A DNA stretch of 64,000 nucleotides from NCBI RefSeq assembly GCF_001598335.1, contig NZ_BCYT01000006.1, forward strand, positions 224,069-288,068, in the 5' to 3' direction. The position numbers and the translations under genes were made by a program. This DNA is from Sphingobium abikonense NBRC 16140 (GTDB taxonomy: Bacteria > Pseudomonadota > Alphaproteobacteria > Sphingomonadales > Sphingomonadaceae). This document shows, in pieces, positions 25,555-34,839 of this stretch (positions within the stretch are counted from its first letter, which is position 1; every line of letters starts with the position of its first letter). The notes under the pieces are model-generated. The model made no database searches. It was given only the letters and a program-made list of their open reading frames with translations, and was not told the origin of the DNA.

Positions 25555-25657
25555 CCGTCCTCCCCAATCGTTCCGATGCGCGTGCGCACATCTAGATTCC
25601 CTACTTCCATGGTGCGCCAGCGCGATCCGAGGAGTCGGTTCTGTTTTCTCAACAAAT

Positions 25658-25671
25658 GGATAGCGCTAACA
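25658..25671. promoter_or_regulatory. LacI-type operator-like site (12/14), GH3/GH9 divergent promoter
   Basis: The sequence GGATAGCGCTAACA matches the palindrome TGATAGCGCTATCA at 12 of 14 positions, with a perfect TAGCGCTA core at 25661-25668. It lies near the middle of the 227-bp divergent gap, about 105-110 nt from either start codon, and could serve both genes. Confidence 0.6.
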
Positions 25672-25781
25672 ATATTGTCTTGCAAGGCTGCATTCGCCAT
25701 TGATCGGTCGCACTTCAAATGACAGAATGACTTCAGATAATGCGCCGCCAAGATGTGATAGCGCAATCATGAGGGGATGAC

Positions 25782-28301
25782 ATGAGGCAGACCATGGGTT
25801 CGCTGGCGGCCTTCGTCGCGGTAATGATAAGCGGTCCTGCAAGTGCGCAAGCGGGTGCGCCGGAAGGCTTGCAGATCAATGACAAGGGCTATTTCGAAGC
25901 GCCGGCGGTCAACATCCTGGCCTTTTCCAACTGGTATGACGGTCTGTTCGCTGACGCGAAGATCGGCGGAGTGGAAATCATCCAGCGCGGCGTTCGCAGT
26001 GCCACCAATGGCGATGTCAGGCTGTCCGCGACGCCGGGACAATGGGATCCAGCGGCCGCGCTGGTCGAGCGCAAGGTCGATGCGAAGGCTGGCGTCATCG
26101 AAACGCGGTTGCGCTACGCCGCGCAGGATTTCAGCTATAGCGTGCGGGCCCAGCGTCAGGGCAGTGCCCTGCAGGTGCAGGTGATCCTGGACAAGCCGCT
26201 GCCTGCGTCGCTGGTTGGAAAGGCCGGTTTCGATCTGGAATTCCTGCCGTCGGCCTATTTTCATCACGCCTATATGGCCGATGGGCAAAGCGGGCTATTT
26301 CCGCTCTATCCCGCCAGCGACATGACGCGCACCCCGGACCGCAACGCCGCGAGCGGCCGCAGCGAAGGGCCTGGCGCAGAGCCGTTGCCGATCGCTCAGG
26401 GCCGTCGGTTCGTCCTGTCGCCAGAAGATGCGGCAAAAAGGGTCACGGTTCAGAGCGACCAGCCCATCGCACTGTATGACGGGCGTAACCAGGCGCAAAA
26501 TGGGTGGTTCGTCCTGCGATCGATCCTGCCCGCAGGGCGAACGGGCACGGTGCTGCAATGGACGATCACGCCGCAGGCTGACCCCGCCTGGCTGCGCACG
26601 CCGGTCATCGCGCATTCGCAACTGGGCTATGCCCCCGACGCGCCCAAGACCGCGACGATCGAATTAGACCCGAAGGACAAAAGACGGCCGCCGGTCACTT
26701 TGCTGCGTGTCGGCGCCGATGGGGGGACGCAGCCTGTGCTGACGAAAAGCGCGCAGGAATGGGGCGATTATCTGCGTTATCATTATCTGCAACTGGATTT
26801 CAGCGCGGTGCGCGAACCGGGCCTTTATATGCTGGAATATGGCGATGTGCGCACGGCGCCGTTCCGGATCGATGCCCATGTCTATGATGATGCCTGGCAC
26901 CCGACCAATGACGTCTATTTCCCGGTCGCGATGGATCATATGTCGGTCAACGAAGCCTATCGCACATGGCATGGGGATTCCCATCGCGACGATGCGCGGC
27001 AGGCGCCGGTCGATCATGAGCATATCGACCTCTATCGCCAGGGGCCGACCACCGACACGCGCTTTGCGCCGGGCGAGCATATTCCAGGCCTCAATGTCGG
27101 GGGATGGTATGATGCGGGCGATTTCGACATTCGGACCCAATCCCAATATCAGGTCATCCGGTCGCTGGCCGATGCAGCCGAACGCTATGGCCTGACACGC
27201 GATACGGTAAGCGTCGATCAGGCGCGGCGGCATGTGGAAATGCATGTGCCCGACGGCAAGCCCGACATCGTGCAGCAGGTCGGCCATGGGACGTTGCAGT
27301 TGCTGGCGCAATTCGATGCGGTGGGCCATGCGATCCATGGCATCGTCGAGCCGGATGTGGCGCAATATACGCATCTGGGCGACGCCGTGACGAAGACCGA
27401 CGGCCTTCCTTATGATCCCACGCTGAAAAGCGGGCAGGTGCGCGATGGCCGAAGCGGCACGCCGGACGATCGCTGGGCCTTTACCAGCAAATCGTCGGCG
27501 TTGAATTATGGGTCGATCGCCGGGCTGGCGGCGGCGGCGCGGGTGCTTGTCGGTCAGGATGATGCGCTTGCGAAGCGCGCGCTTGCCATAGCGGAGCGGG
27601 TCTGGGCACAGGAGCAAAGCCAGGCGCCAGACCTGTTCCGTCACGGCAATACCACGGGCGGGCCCCTGGAGGCCGAAATGTTCGGCGCGGCCGTCGAATT
27701 GCTGCGGACCACGAACAAGCCGATCTATGCCAATTCGGTTATGGATTTATGGCCCAAGATAGAACCGCATTTCGCCGCCAATGCGCAGACGGCAGTGGCG
27801 GCGATACCCCATATGCCCGCAGCCTATCGCGCGGCTATGGTCCCGGCCGTGCGCCAATGGCAGGCGCAGAACGCGGCGATGGCCAAGGCCAATCCCTTTG
27901 GCGTGCCGATCACCACCGGAGGCTGGGCGGGATCGGGCACGGTGCTGGGCCATGCGCTGACCGCCGATGCCCTGCATCGCGCCTTTCCAGAAATTGTCGG
28001 CCGCGACGCAATGTATCGCGGGGTCGCATTTCTGACCGGGCATCATCCCGGTTCCGACATCAGTTTCGTGTCGGGCGTGGGCGCGCGGTCAAAGGAAGTC
28101 GCCTACGGCAATAACCGCGCGGACTTTTCCTTCATCGCGGGCGGCGTGGTGCCCGGCGTGCTGATCGTCAAACCCGATTTCCCCGAAAATCACGAGGATT
28201 GGCCCTTCTTCTGGGGCGAAAATGAATATGTCATCCCCGAGGGCGCGGCGTGGATCGAACTGGCCAATGCAGCCGCAAGCGCCAGTCGGCGGTCGGAGTG
28301 A
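25782..28301 (+). CDS. Exported GH9 glycoside hydrolase (endoglucanase-like) with N-terminal Ig-like domain
   Basis: The 839-residue protein has a signal peptide (about 1-22, ending GPASAQA). A poorly assigned beta-rich N-terminal region follows (about 25-270), then an Ig-like CelD_N domain (about 275-365, from IAHSQLGYAP to APFRID) and a GH9 catalytic domain. GGWYDAGDFDI places the two catalytic Asp residues at 444 and 447. HHPGSDISFVSGVG and the C-terminal WGENEYVI (Glu813/Glu815) are the other family landmarks. GH9 enzymes cut beta-1,4-glucans including xyloglucan; some act on chito-oligosaccharides. It is divergent from GH3 across an operator-like site. Confidence 0.87.
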   Translation: MRQTMGSLAAFVAVMISGPASAQAGAPEGLQINDKGYFEAPAVNILAFSNWYDGLFADAKIGGVEIIQRGVRSATNGDVRLSATPGQWDPAAALVERKVDAKAGVIETRLRYAAQDFSYSVRAQRQGSALQVQVILDKPLPASLVGKAGFDLEFLPSAYFHHAYMADGQSGLFPLYPASDMTRTPDRNAASGRSEGPGAEPLPIAQGRRFVLSPEDAAKRVTVQSDQPIALYDGRNQAQNGWFVLRSILPAGRTGTVLQWTITPQADPAWLRTPVIAHSQLGYAPDAPKTATIELDPKDKRRPPVTLLRVGADGGTQPVLTKSAQEWGDYLRYHYLQLDFSAVREPGLYMLEYGDVRTAPFRIDAHVYDDAWHPTNDVYFPVAMDHMSVNEAYRTWHGDSHRDDARQAPVDHEHIDLYRQGPTTDTRFAPGEHIPGLNVGGWYDAGDFDIRTQSQYQVIRSLADAAERYGLTRDTVSVDQARRHVEMHVPDGKPDIVQQVGHGTLQLLAQFDAVGHAIHGIVEPDVAQYTHLGDAVTKTDGLPYDPTLKSGQVRDGRSGTPDDRWAFTSKSSALNYGSIAGLAAAARVLVGQDDALAKRALAIAERVWAQEQSQAPDLFRHGNTTGGPLEAEMFGAAVELLRTTNKPIYANSVMDLWPKIEPHFAANAQTAVAAIPHMPAAYRAAMVPAVRQWQAQNAAMAKANPFGVPITTGGWAGSGTVLGHALTADALHRAFPEIVGRDAMYRGVAFLTGHHPGSDISFVSGVGARSKEVAYGNNRADFSFIAGGVVPGVLIVKPDFPENHEDWPFFWGENEYVIPEGAAWIELANAAASASRRSE

Positions 28302-28310
28302 AGGGGCGTC

Positions 28311-28333
28311 TGCGGCCGGTCAGACCGGCTGCA
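28311..28333. terminator. Inverted repeat between convergent GH9 and halogenase genes
   Basis: A 10-bp stem with one mismatch and a CAG loop (TGCGGCCGGT / ACCGGCTGCA) lies just after the GH9 stop and includes the halogenase stop codon. There is no T-run on either side, so it may end transcription weakly or not at all. Confidence 0.35.
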
Positions 28334-29864
28334 GGCCGTGCGAGACGATCCGGTCGATAAGGTCGCGATGGCGGGGGAGGCCGGCGCGCAACCGCGCGGT
28401 CGCGGAGGCGTTTTCGCGCATCGCCCGGCTGGCGAGATGGGCGTCGCGCCCCAGGGCTGCTGGCGGAACCTGCGTGCGAAATCCCATGCCGTAGAGGACA
28501 TATTGATAGCTGGCGGCGGGAAACACCTCCTCCGCGCGATCAAATTCATCATGGAACCAGGGCGACTGGTAGCGCCAGAGATGCAGCAGTTCGCGCAGGC
28601 GATCCGGCATGGTTTCGGGACGCACATTGTCGCGCCAGAAATCGCTGTCGGTACGCTGCGTCAACACATAATGGAGCTTGAGAAAATCGATAATTCGGCC
28701 CCAGCGATAGTGGGTCGTCGCATTGAAGCGCGATGCGATGATGTCCATCACTTCGCGGCAAGCGGGCATTTGTTCGGCGATGATCTTGGTCGACAATTCG
28801 ATGAGGACGATTGCCGACGCTTCGAGCGGCTCCAGGAATCCGGCGGCAAGGCCGACCGCGACGCAGTTGCGCTTCCAAAAGGTTTCGCGGTGGCCCGAGC
28901 GGATCTTGATCTTGCGCGCGGTCAGCCCGTCGCTGGCCGGACCGACATAGGCGCGCAGTTCGCGTTCGGCTTGCTCGTCCGTGATATGGCTGCTGGAAAA
29001 GACATGGCCGACGCCGCGCCGCGTCTGGATGCCGATGTCCCAGATCCAGCCGGCGCTTTGCGCGGTGGAAATGGTGTGCGATGCGATCGGGCTGTCGGGC
29101 GCGGCATAGGGCACCTGCATCGCGAGCGCCGTGTCGCAGAACAGCACGTCGTTGCAGTCGCGGAAGGGCACGCCCATCGCGCCCTCGATCAGCAATGCCT
29201 TGAAGCCGGTGCAGTCGACGAACAGGTCGCCCTCCACCAGCCCGGCCTGTGTCGTGCGGACAGCGGCAATGTCGCCATCATCGTGCAGGACCACCTGCTC
29301 GACATCGGCCAGGACATGACGAACGCCCAGTTTCTCGCAGCAGTGGCGCTGGAGAAAGGGCGCGAACTTGCCAGCGTCGAGATGGTAGGCATAGTTGGCG
29401 AGCGCGTCATATTCCGCCGTCGCCATCGTCTTGGGCGCAAGGCCGTCGTCGCAGATGCGCCCTTGCGCGCAGACGGCGTCGCAAAAACTCTCGTCTCCAT
29501 CCTGCGCCAGCCAGTGCGGGGCAAGGTTCACCTGACCGAAATTCTGCGGCAGCATGAGTGGGTGATAATAGCCATCGGAGGCTGAGCCGTCGGTCCAGCG
29601 CGCGAACCAGGCACCCTGTTTGAAGGCGGCGTCGCATTGCCGGAACAGGTCGGTTTCCGAAATGCCCATGCGCGACAGGGTGGTGCGCAAGGTGGGCCAG
29701 GTGCCTTCGCCGACGCCGATGATCGGGGTGTTGGGTGATTCGACCAGCGTCACGCTGAAATCCTGGCCGATGCGGGTACGATGGCGCGCCGCGATGACGC
29801 CCGCGGTAAGCCATCCGGCGGTGCCACCGCCAACGATCACGATGTTACGAACCGGTCTGACCAT
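28320..29864 (-). CDS. Flavin-dependent tryptophan-halogenase-family protein
   Basis: The 514-residue protein carries the full signature set of the PrnA-like family. The FAD motif GGGTAGW is at 12-18, VGEGTWP near 51, the catalytic lysine is in AAFKQG (Lys82), WIWDIG is at 273-278, and the active-site glutamate lies in FLEPLEAS (Glu345/Glu348). Such enzymes use reduced flavin and halide to halogenate tryptophan or related aromatics; no flavin reductase is nearby. It sits downstream of a TonB receptor, with SapC and a cupin gene across the divergent promoter. This set recurs beside receptors in glycan loci of Xanthomonas and Caulobacter relatives. No biosynthetic cluster is present, so the substrate may be a protein or sugar-linked aromatic. 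Confidence 0.87.
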   Translation of the reverse strand: MVRPVRNIVIVGGGTAGWLTAGVIAARHRTRIGQDFSVTLVESPNTPIIGVGEGTWPTLRTTLSRMGISETDLFRQCDAAFKQGAWFARWTDGSASDGYYHPLMLPQNFGQVNLAPHWLAQDGDESFCDAVCAQGRICDDGLAPKTMATAEYDALANYAYHLDAGKFAPFLQRHCCEKLGVRHVLADVEQVVLHDDGDIAAVRTTQAGLVEGDLFVDCTGFKALLIEGAMGVPFRDCNDVLFCDTALAMQVPYAAPDSPIASHTISTAQSAGWIWDIGIQTRRGVGHVFSSSHITDEQAERELRAYVGPASDGLTARKIKIRSGHRETFWKRNCVAVGLAAGFLEPLEASAIVLIELSTKIIAEQMPACREVMDIIASRFNATTHYRWGRIIDFLKLHYVLTQRTDSDFWRDNVRPETMPDRLRELLHLWRYQSPWFHDEFDRAEEVFPAASYQYVLYGMGFRTQVPPAALGRDAHLASRAMRENASATARLRAGLPRHRDLIDRIVSHGLQPV

Positions 29865-29886
29865 ATGTCTGTGGGACCATTAAAAG

Positions 29887-29914
29887 GGAAGGGATGTCAA
29901 CCGACATCCCTTCC
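29887..29914 (-). terminator. Intrinsic terminator after the TonB receptor gene
   Basis: A perfect 12-bp stem (GGAAGGGATGTC and its complement) with an AACC loop is followed by TTTTA on the minus strand. It lies between the receptor stop (29928) and the halogenase start (29864), so the halogenase would be expressed by partial read-through or from its own promoter. Confidence 0.85.
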
Positions 29915-29927
29915 AAGGCGAGAACCG

Positions 29928-32819
29928 TCAGAAGCGGTAGCGCACGCCGGCGGTGAAGCGCCGCCCATAGCCATAAACATCCAGCAGCTGGTTGGAGAAG
30001 CGGCCGTGGGTGCTGTAGGTTTCGTTGGTGATGTTGAGCGCTTCGCCAAACAGGCTGAATTGCTCGGTCAGGCGCAGGCTGCCGCTAAGGTCGATCTGCA
30101 AGGCGGAATTGACGAAGGTCGGCTCCGCGCCGAAGGCCGAATTATTCTGGGCCTGGCCGAACTGGAGCAGATATTTGTCGCGCCAGTTGACCGCGGTGCG
30201 GAATTCGATGCCGTCCTTGTCGTAGAAGGCGACAAGATTGGCCGAATTGGCGAGACCCGTTACCGCAAAGCCGCTCTGCGACAGGTCGCTTTCATCATAG
30301 GGCTTGTTGGTTTCGACGAAGGTGGCGTTGGCGTTGAAGCCAAAGCCGCTGTCGCCGAACACATGCTGCCATGCAAGTTCGATGCCCTTGACGGTCGCTT
30401 CCGGCCCATTGATGCGACGCGATACGGTAAAGACAGCTTCCTGCCCGGTCGACGGGTCGATGACGCCGTTGATCGTCTGCCGATCGGTGCCCGCTACGAT
30501 GAAGTTGGACACATCCTTGAGGAACAGGTTCACCGCGGCATAGGAGTTTGGCTGATAGTACCATTCCAGGCCGAGGTCGAAATTGTCCGCCAGATAGGGC
30601 TTCAGGAACGGGTTGTTGCCCGTCGCCGTCAGCGCGCCAACACGCTGCCCCGCGCCGACGTTCAGCACCGGCCCCAGATAGTCGAGGCGCGGCCGCGTCA
30701 TGGTACGCGACGCGTCGAACCGAAGGTGCAGGCTGTCGGTCAGCTCCAGCTTCATATCCAGTGCGGGCAGGAAGTAGGAATAGCTGCTGCTTTCCGTCAC
30801 CGCCTGCGAATCCGAGAAGTTGACCGTGAGCAGCGTCGGGTCCGCGGTGCTGGGCGTGATCGAGATGGGCACACGGCCGATCCCGCGCGAAATCACCTTG
30901 ACGATTTCCTCGCGCGCGCCGGCGTTGAAGTGGAAAGGCATGCCGGCGACGTCAGCCTTGAAATTGACGCTGACATAAGCCGACCAGTTCTTTTCCGTGA
31001 TCCGCTGAACACTGCCGGGGTCAAGCGCGAGGTCGAACGTGCCATTGAAGCCAGTGCAACAGCCCGCATTGTAACCTGGCGTGGTCGGCCCCTGCCACAG
31101 GCCTTCAAGATAGCGCTGATAGGCGCGGGCGTCATATTTGAGCAGCACCGGCGGGAGATTGCCGGAGAAGCCAGGCAGCCAATTCTTGGTGCTGATCGTG
31201 CCGTCGATCAGGCTGGCCGGGATGGGCACGCCGGTGTCGCGGCCCGACGGTGCGCCATAGCCCGCATAAGCCTGCCAGAAATTATTGGCGAAGGTGTTGC
31301 GGTTTTCGAGGGCGAATTCATCCTCCATATAGCGGCCGCCCAGCTTGATCGTCAGATCATCCTGTTTCCAGGTTGCGCCAAGGCGGAACTGCTTGATCTC
31401 GTCACTGTTGAGCTGCTGCTGGCGGACGGTGACGTGCGATCCAATGATCGCCTGATCGGTCCAGGCTGCTTCATTGCCGGCCGGGCCATAGGTGGTGAGT
31501 TCAGGGAAGCTGCTGCTGCTGTTGCCATTGACCCGGACGCCCAGAGTCGTGCCGATCAGGCCGCCATAGCCGATATCGCCATTTTCGCTGCTGATCTGGC
31601 CATCGGGATTGAGCCGGCTCTTGGAATAGCTGGCGTCAGCGTCGATCTGGAGATTTTCCGTCGCATCCCATTTGACGTTCAGGCCGACCTGGTTGGTTTC
31701 AAGAACCGACGTATCCGTGCCGGCGGTGAAGTCGGTCGGCGATCCGGCCTGCAGGAAGTTGATGGTCGTGCCATTGCTGTCCTGTTCGACATTGCGCAGG
31801 TCGCCCTGGTTGAACCAGATGCCAAAGCCCGAAATATCGGTAACGACCTTTTGCCGCGAATAATTGTCGTCGATCGTCAGCACGACATCGTCGGACGGCT
31901 GCCACTGGAAGGCGATGCGGCCGTCGATGCGCTCATCCTTGGTATAGCGCTGGTCCGCGCCATATTGTTGCTGATACCAACCCACGACGCTTTTGCGGTC
32001 TGATGCGGGTGCCGCCACATCATCGGTAGGCGCGCAGCTGGCGGCTCCGCTACCGGCCAGCTGACAGGGCGCAAACAGCCCGCCTTGCCAGCCCGAGACA
32101 TAGACGCGGTTCGCTTGCGTATCGCGGCGGGTATAGACCGCGTCGACCAGAATCCCCATCGTATCGTCGGCAAAGGTGGTGCTGAACAGGCCGCCGATGG
32201 TCGGCACGACCTTGCCCGCTTCATCCTGCACCGACCCGGCCGCCGTGAAGGCCATGCGCGTGCCGGGCTTGTCGAAGGGCTTGGGGTAGGAAATGTTGAG
32301 CGTGGCGCCGATCGAGCTGCTGGACAGCGACACTTCGGGCGTCTTGTAGACCGCCAACTGTCCGACAAAGTCCGCGCCCACGGTGGTGAAATCGACCGAA
32401 CGACCGCCGGACGCGGTCGACAGGCGCCGTCCGTCGATGAGCGTTTCGTTGAAGTCGCCGCCAAAGCCGCGCACGGAAATTCCCTGCGGTTCACCGCGCG
32501 ACCCGGAGCGCTGGATCGATACGCCGGGCAGGCGCTGAAGCGACGCAGCAACGTTGGAATCGGGGAACTTGCCGATATCCTCCGCCGAGATGACGTCGAC
32601 GACGCCCGAGGATTCGCGCTTGATGTCGAGATTGCGTTGCAGCGATCCGCGAATGCCCGTGACGACGATATCGGCGGTGCTAACACCGTCGGCAATGTCA
32701 CCCTGACCCGCCTGCTGCGCGGATGCGGGCATGGCGATAGCCAAAGCCATGCAACTGGCCGTCATGGCCAGGCCGATGCGAGTGCGCATGTTTGCGGCAC
32801 GAAGTGGAATTGACGTCAT
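29928..32819 (-). CDS. TonB-dependent outer-membrane receptor of the hemicellulose locus
   Basis: The 963-residue receptor has a signal peptide (ending PASAQQ), the TonB-box-like ADIVVTGIRG, and a plug with SAEDIGKFPDSNVAASLQRL and VSIQRSG. The barrel ends in the canonical GVRYRF. The KFPDSNVAASLQRLPGVSI signature marks the large group of Caulobacter/Xanthomonas receptors usually linked to oligosaccharide uptake. The start at 32819 follows GGGGAGGATC. It is divergent from SapC/cupin across a LacI-type operator-like site and precedes the halogenase. No SusD-like partner exists in these bacteria, so the receptor alone would import the oligosaccharides freed by GH9. Confidence 0.92.
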   Translation of the reverse strand: MTSIPLRAANMRTRIGLAMTASCMALAIAMPASAQQAGQGDIADGVSTADIVVTGIRGSLQRNLDIKRESSGVVDVISAEDIGKFPDSNVAASLQRLPGVSIQRSGSRGEPQGISVRGFGGDFNETLIDGRRLSTASGGRSVDFTTVGADFVGQLAVYKTPEVSLSSSSIGATLNISYPKPFDKPGTRMAFTAAGSVQDEAGKVVPTIGGLFSTTFADDTMGILVDAVYTRRDTQANRVYVSGWQGGLFAPCQLAGSGAASCAPTDDVAAPASDRKSVVGWYQQQYGADQRYTKDERIDGRIAFQWQPSDDVVLTIDDNYSRQKVVTDISGFGIWFNQGDLRNVEQDSNGTTINFLQAGSPTDFTAGTDTSVLETNQVGLNVKWDATENLQIDADASYSKSRLNPDGQISSENGDIGYGGLIGTTLGVRVNGNSSSSFPELTTYGPAGNEAAWTDQAIIGSHVTVRQQQLNSDEIKQFRLGATWKQDDLTIKLGGRYMEDEFALENRNTFANNFWQAYAGYGAPSGRDTGVPIPASLIDGTISTKNWLPGFSGNLPPVLLKYDARAYQRYLEGLWQGPTTPGYNAGCCTGFNGTFDLALDPGSVQRITEKNWSAYVSVNFKADVAGMPFHFNAGAREEIVKVISRGIGRVPISITPSTADPTLLTVNFSDSQAVTESSSYSYFLPALDMKLELTDSLHLRFDASRTMTRPRLDYLGPVLNVGAGQRVGALTATGNNPFLKPYLADNFDLGLEWYYQPNSYAAVNLFLKDVSNFIVAGTDRQTINGVIDPSTGQEAVFTVSRRINGPEATVKGIELAWQHVFGDSGFGFNANATFVETNKPYDESDLSQSGFAVTGLANSANLVAFYDKDGIEFRTAVNWRDKYLLQFGQAQNNSAFGAEPTFVNSALQIDLSGSLRLTEQFSLFGEALNITNETYSTHGRFSNQLLDVYGYGRRFTAGVRYRF

Positions 32820-32962
32820 GATCCTCCCCTAGTCCAGACAATATCTCGCCCGAACGCCGCGACACCATCGCCGCGACGATCCCATAGTCTTATCCGGGGT
32901 GATTTTTTCCGCCGGTTCGGCGGCCTTCACCCTCACCCAATGCTTCTTTTTATGGATGGAAA

Positions 32963-32976
32963 TGTTAGCGCTATCG
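32963..32976. promoter_or_regulatory. LacI-type operator-like site (12/14), receptor/SapC divergent promoter
   Basis: TGTTAGCGCTATCG matches TGATAGCGCTATCA at 12 of 14 positions with a perfect TAGCGCTA core. It is 144 nt from the receptor start and 105 nt from the SapC start, in a 261-bp divergent gap. Confidence 0.62.
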
Positions 32977-33080
32977 AAACTGCTGTTCAAGCGAAATTAT
33001 ATGCGCCATGATCATGTTTGCCGGACTGGCCGAAATTCACGCAAATATGCGGATCGGCGCAGGGGGACGCAGGTGGGAGG

Positions 33081-33761
33081 ATGACTTTGGAACTGCTTAA
33101 TAGTGACACACATGCAACAGTACGCATGCACCCGGGCGATGCGATGAGCGACCCGCTGGTGCGCATTGTTATCAGTGAAATCGCGACCGCAGCAGCGGCA
33201 TGCCCGGTATTTTTTTCCAAACATGCCGAAAGCGGCGCCTTCTACGTCGGCGCGCTGACCGGTTTTCGACGGGGCGAACCGCTGATCGATTCGCCCGATG
33301 GCCGCTGGGCATTTCGGCCGTTCGAAATCGACCGGCAGGGCTTCTTTGCATCGGGAGACAGCATTGCGCTCGACCCGGATCACCCGCGTTTCGCCGTGGG
33401 CGGCAGCGAAGCGCTCTTCCATCCCGATCGGACCCCCACCGCAGCGCTGCGCGCCGTTCAAAAGGCGATTGGCGGACTGATGGCTGGGGCGGCCGCGACG
33501 GACGCTTTCATCGCGGCCATGCTGGCCCATCGCCTGATCGAACCCGTCGACATCAGCCTGTCGTTCGACGATGGTGACACGTTGCGGCTGGACGGACTTT
33601 ATACGGTCAGCCTGGACGCGCTGAGCGAATTGCCGGACTCGGTTGTGGTGGATCTGTTTCGTTCCGGTCACTTGCAGCCGGCGTTCGCCCTGGCCGGGTC
33701 GCTGCATCATGTCGGCTTGATGGCCCGGCGGCGCAATGCCCGACTGACGCAAATCGGCTGA
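33081..33761 (+). CDS. SapC family protein
   Basis: I recognise this as SapC-like: a cytoplasmic, roughly 226-residue protein with no signal peptide. Its N-terminal part contains EIATAAAACPVFFSKH and GAFYVGALTGF, followed by RPFEIDRQGFF and a C-terminal LYTVSLDALSELPD. The ATG at 33081 follows AGGTGGGAGG. The name comes from an S-layer-associated gene of Campylobacter, but these short proteobacterial versions recur next to TonB receptors, cupins and tryptophan halogenases and have no established biochemical role. It ends 17 nt before the cupin gene, so the two are an operon. Confidence 0.78.
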   Translation: MTLELLNSDTHATVRMHPGDAMSDPLVRIVISEIATAAAACPVFFSKHAESGAFYVGALTGFRRGEPLIDSPDGRWAFRPFEIDRQGFFASGDSIALDPDHPRFAVGGSEALFHPDRTPTAALRAVQKAIGGLMAGAAATDAFIAAMLAHRLIEPVDISLSFDDGDTLRLDGLYTVSLDALSELPDSVVVDLFRSGHLQPAFALAGSLHHVGLMARRRNARLTQIG

Positions 33762-33778
33762 CGGGGCTGGAGCGTGCC

Positions 33779-34786
33779 ATGCAGATCGAGGAAATAGAGG
33801 GCGCGCAGATCCGGCAGCCTGAGGATTTGCGGCCGGTAATTGACCAATGCCGGCCGACCGTCATTCGCGGTTTGTGTAGGGACTGGCCGATCGTGCGCGT
33901 GGCGCAGGGCGGCGGCAATGGCGCGGCGCTCGATCATCTGCGGCGTTATGCCAGCGACGGCAGTGTCGACTATTTCGTTGCCGATGCAAAGCTGGGCGGG
34001 CGCTACGCCTATGGAGAGGGACCAGATGGGTTCAACTTCACGCGTCAGCGCAGCGAGATGGGCGCAGCGCTCGATCGCATTGCGGCGAACGCGCATGATG
34101 GCGCACAGACATGCTATATTGGCTCCTTGCCATCCGATACCTATTTCCCCGGTTTCGCGCGGGATCATGGCTGCGCGCTGCTGCCGACCACCGTCCGGCC
34201 CCGCCTATGGATCGGCAATGCGTCCGACATTGCCTGCCATTATGACAGCTTCGACAATCTGGCGATCGCGGTTGCGGGGCGACGGCAATTTACCCTGTAT
34301 CCGCCTGATGCGATTGGCGACCTGTATGTGGGGCCGATCGACCATACTATGGCGGGCCAGCCGGTATCGCTCGCAGCGATAGACCCCGGCGCACAAGAGC
34401 GCTTTCCGCGTTTCGAGGCCGCAGCGCAGCGCAGGCTTCATGTTGAACTGAACCCGGGCGATGCATTGTATCTGCCCAAATTATGGTGGCACGGCGTGAG
34501 GGCGCGCGATGGCATCAATATCCTGACCAATTACTGGTGGGATGCGTCCGCAGCGGGTCCCGATGCGCCCTATGCTGCGATGTTGCTGGCGATGATCGCC
34601 ATTGCCGAGCGGCCGGAGCCGGAACGGGCGGCGTGGCGCGCCTTTTTCGATCATTATGTGTTCAGGCCGGATGGCCATCCGCTGGCACACCTGCCCGCCG
34701 AGCGGCACGGGATATTAGGGCCGCTGAAAGAGGGCAATTACGGGCGTATCCGCGCGCTCGTCATGCGCATGTTGCGGGGCGGATAA
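33779..34786 (+). CDS. Cupin-like (JmjC-type) Fe(II)/2-oxoglutarate oxygenase
   Basis: The 335-residue protein has the double-stranded beta-helix of the cupin_8/JmjC family. It keeps the iron triad: H154-Y-D156 in ACHYDSFDN and H238 in KLWWHGVRA. PTVIRGLCRDWP near residue 27 is the usual N-terminal feature. Relatives include protein and small-molecule hydroxylases. It follows SapC by 17 nt and precedes an exported acetylesterase gene that has its own operator-like site. The intact iron triad implies activity. The substrate is not known; a protein side chain or a sugar-linked aromatic would fit its partnership with a halogenase. Confidence 0.83.
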   Translation: MQIEEIEGAQIRQPEDLRPVIDQCRPTVIRGLCRDWPIVRVAQGGGNGAALDHLRRYASDGSVDYFVADAKLGGRYAYGEGPDGFNFTRQRSEMGAALDRIAANAHDGAQTCYIGSLPSDTYFPGFARDHGCALLPTTVRPRLWIGNASDIACHYDSFDNLAIAVAGRRQFTLYPPDAIGDLYVGPIDHTMAGQPVSLAAIDPGAQERFPRFEAAAQRRLHVELNPGDALYLPKLWWHGVRARDGINILTNYWWDASAAGPDAPYAAMLLAMIAIAERPEPERAAWRAFFDHYVFRPDGHPLAHLPAERHGILGPLKEGNYGRIRALVMRMLRGG

Positions 34787-34795
34787 CGGCTAATG

Positions 34796-34809
34796 TGGTA
34801 GCGATATCA
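34796..34809. promoter_or_regulatory. LacI-type operator-like site (12/14) upstream of the acetylesterase gene
   Basis: TGGTAGCGATATCA matches TGATAGCGCTATCA at 12 of 14 positions, although the central core is imperfect. It lies 30 nt before the acetylesterase ATG, a position that would block transcription or initiation from a local promoter. Confidence 0.5.
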
Positions 34810-34839
34810 TGTTTACAAACTTGAATTTGGGAGAAGGCG

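Noticed and set aside
28320..29864. The halogenase as part of a halogenated natural-product cluster
   Set aside because: No polyketide, peptide-synthetase or tailoring gene and no flavin reductase lies nearby; the neighbours are glycan-uptake genes.
29781..32003. A 740-codon plus-strand frame opposite the TonB receptor and halogenase genes
   Set aside because: It crosses the ends of two well-supported minus-strand genes and a terminator, and its translation matches no family.
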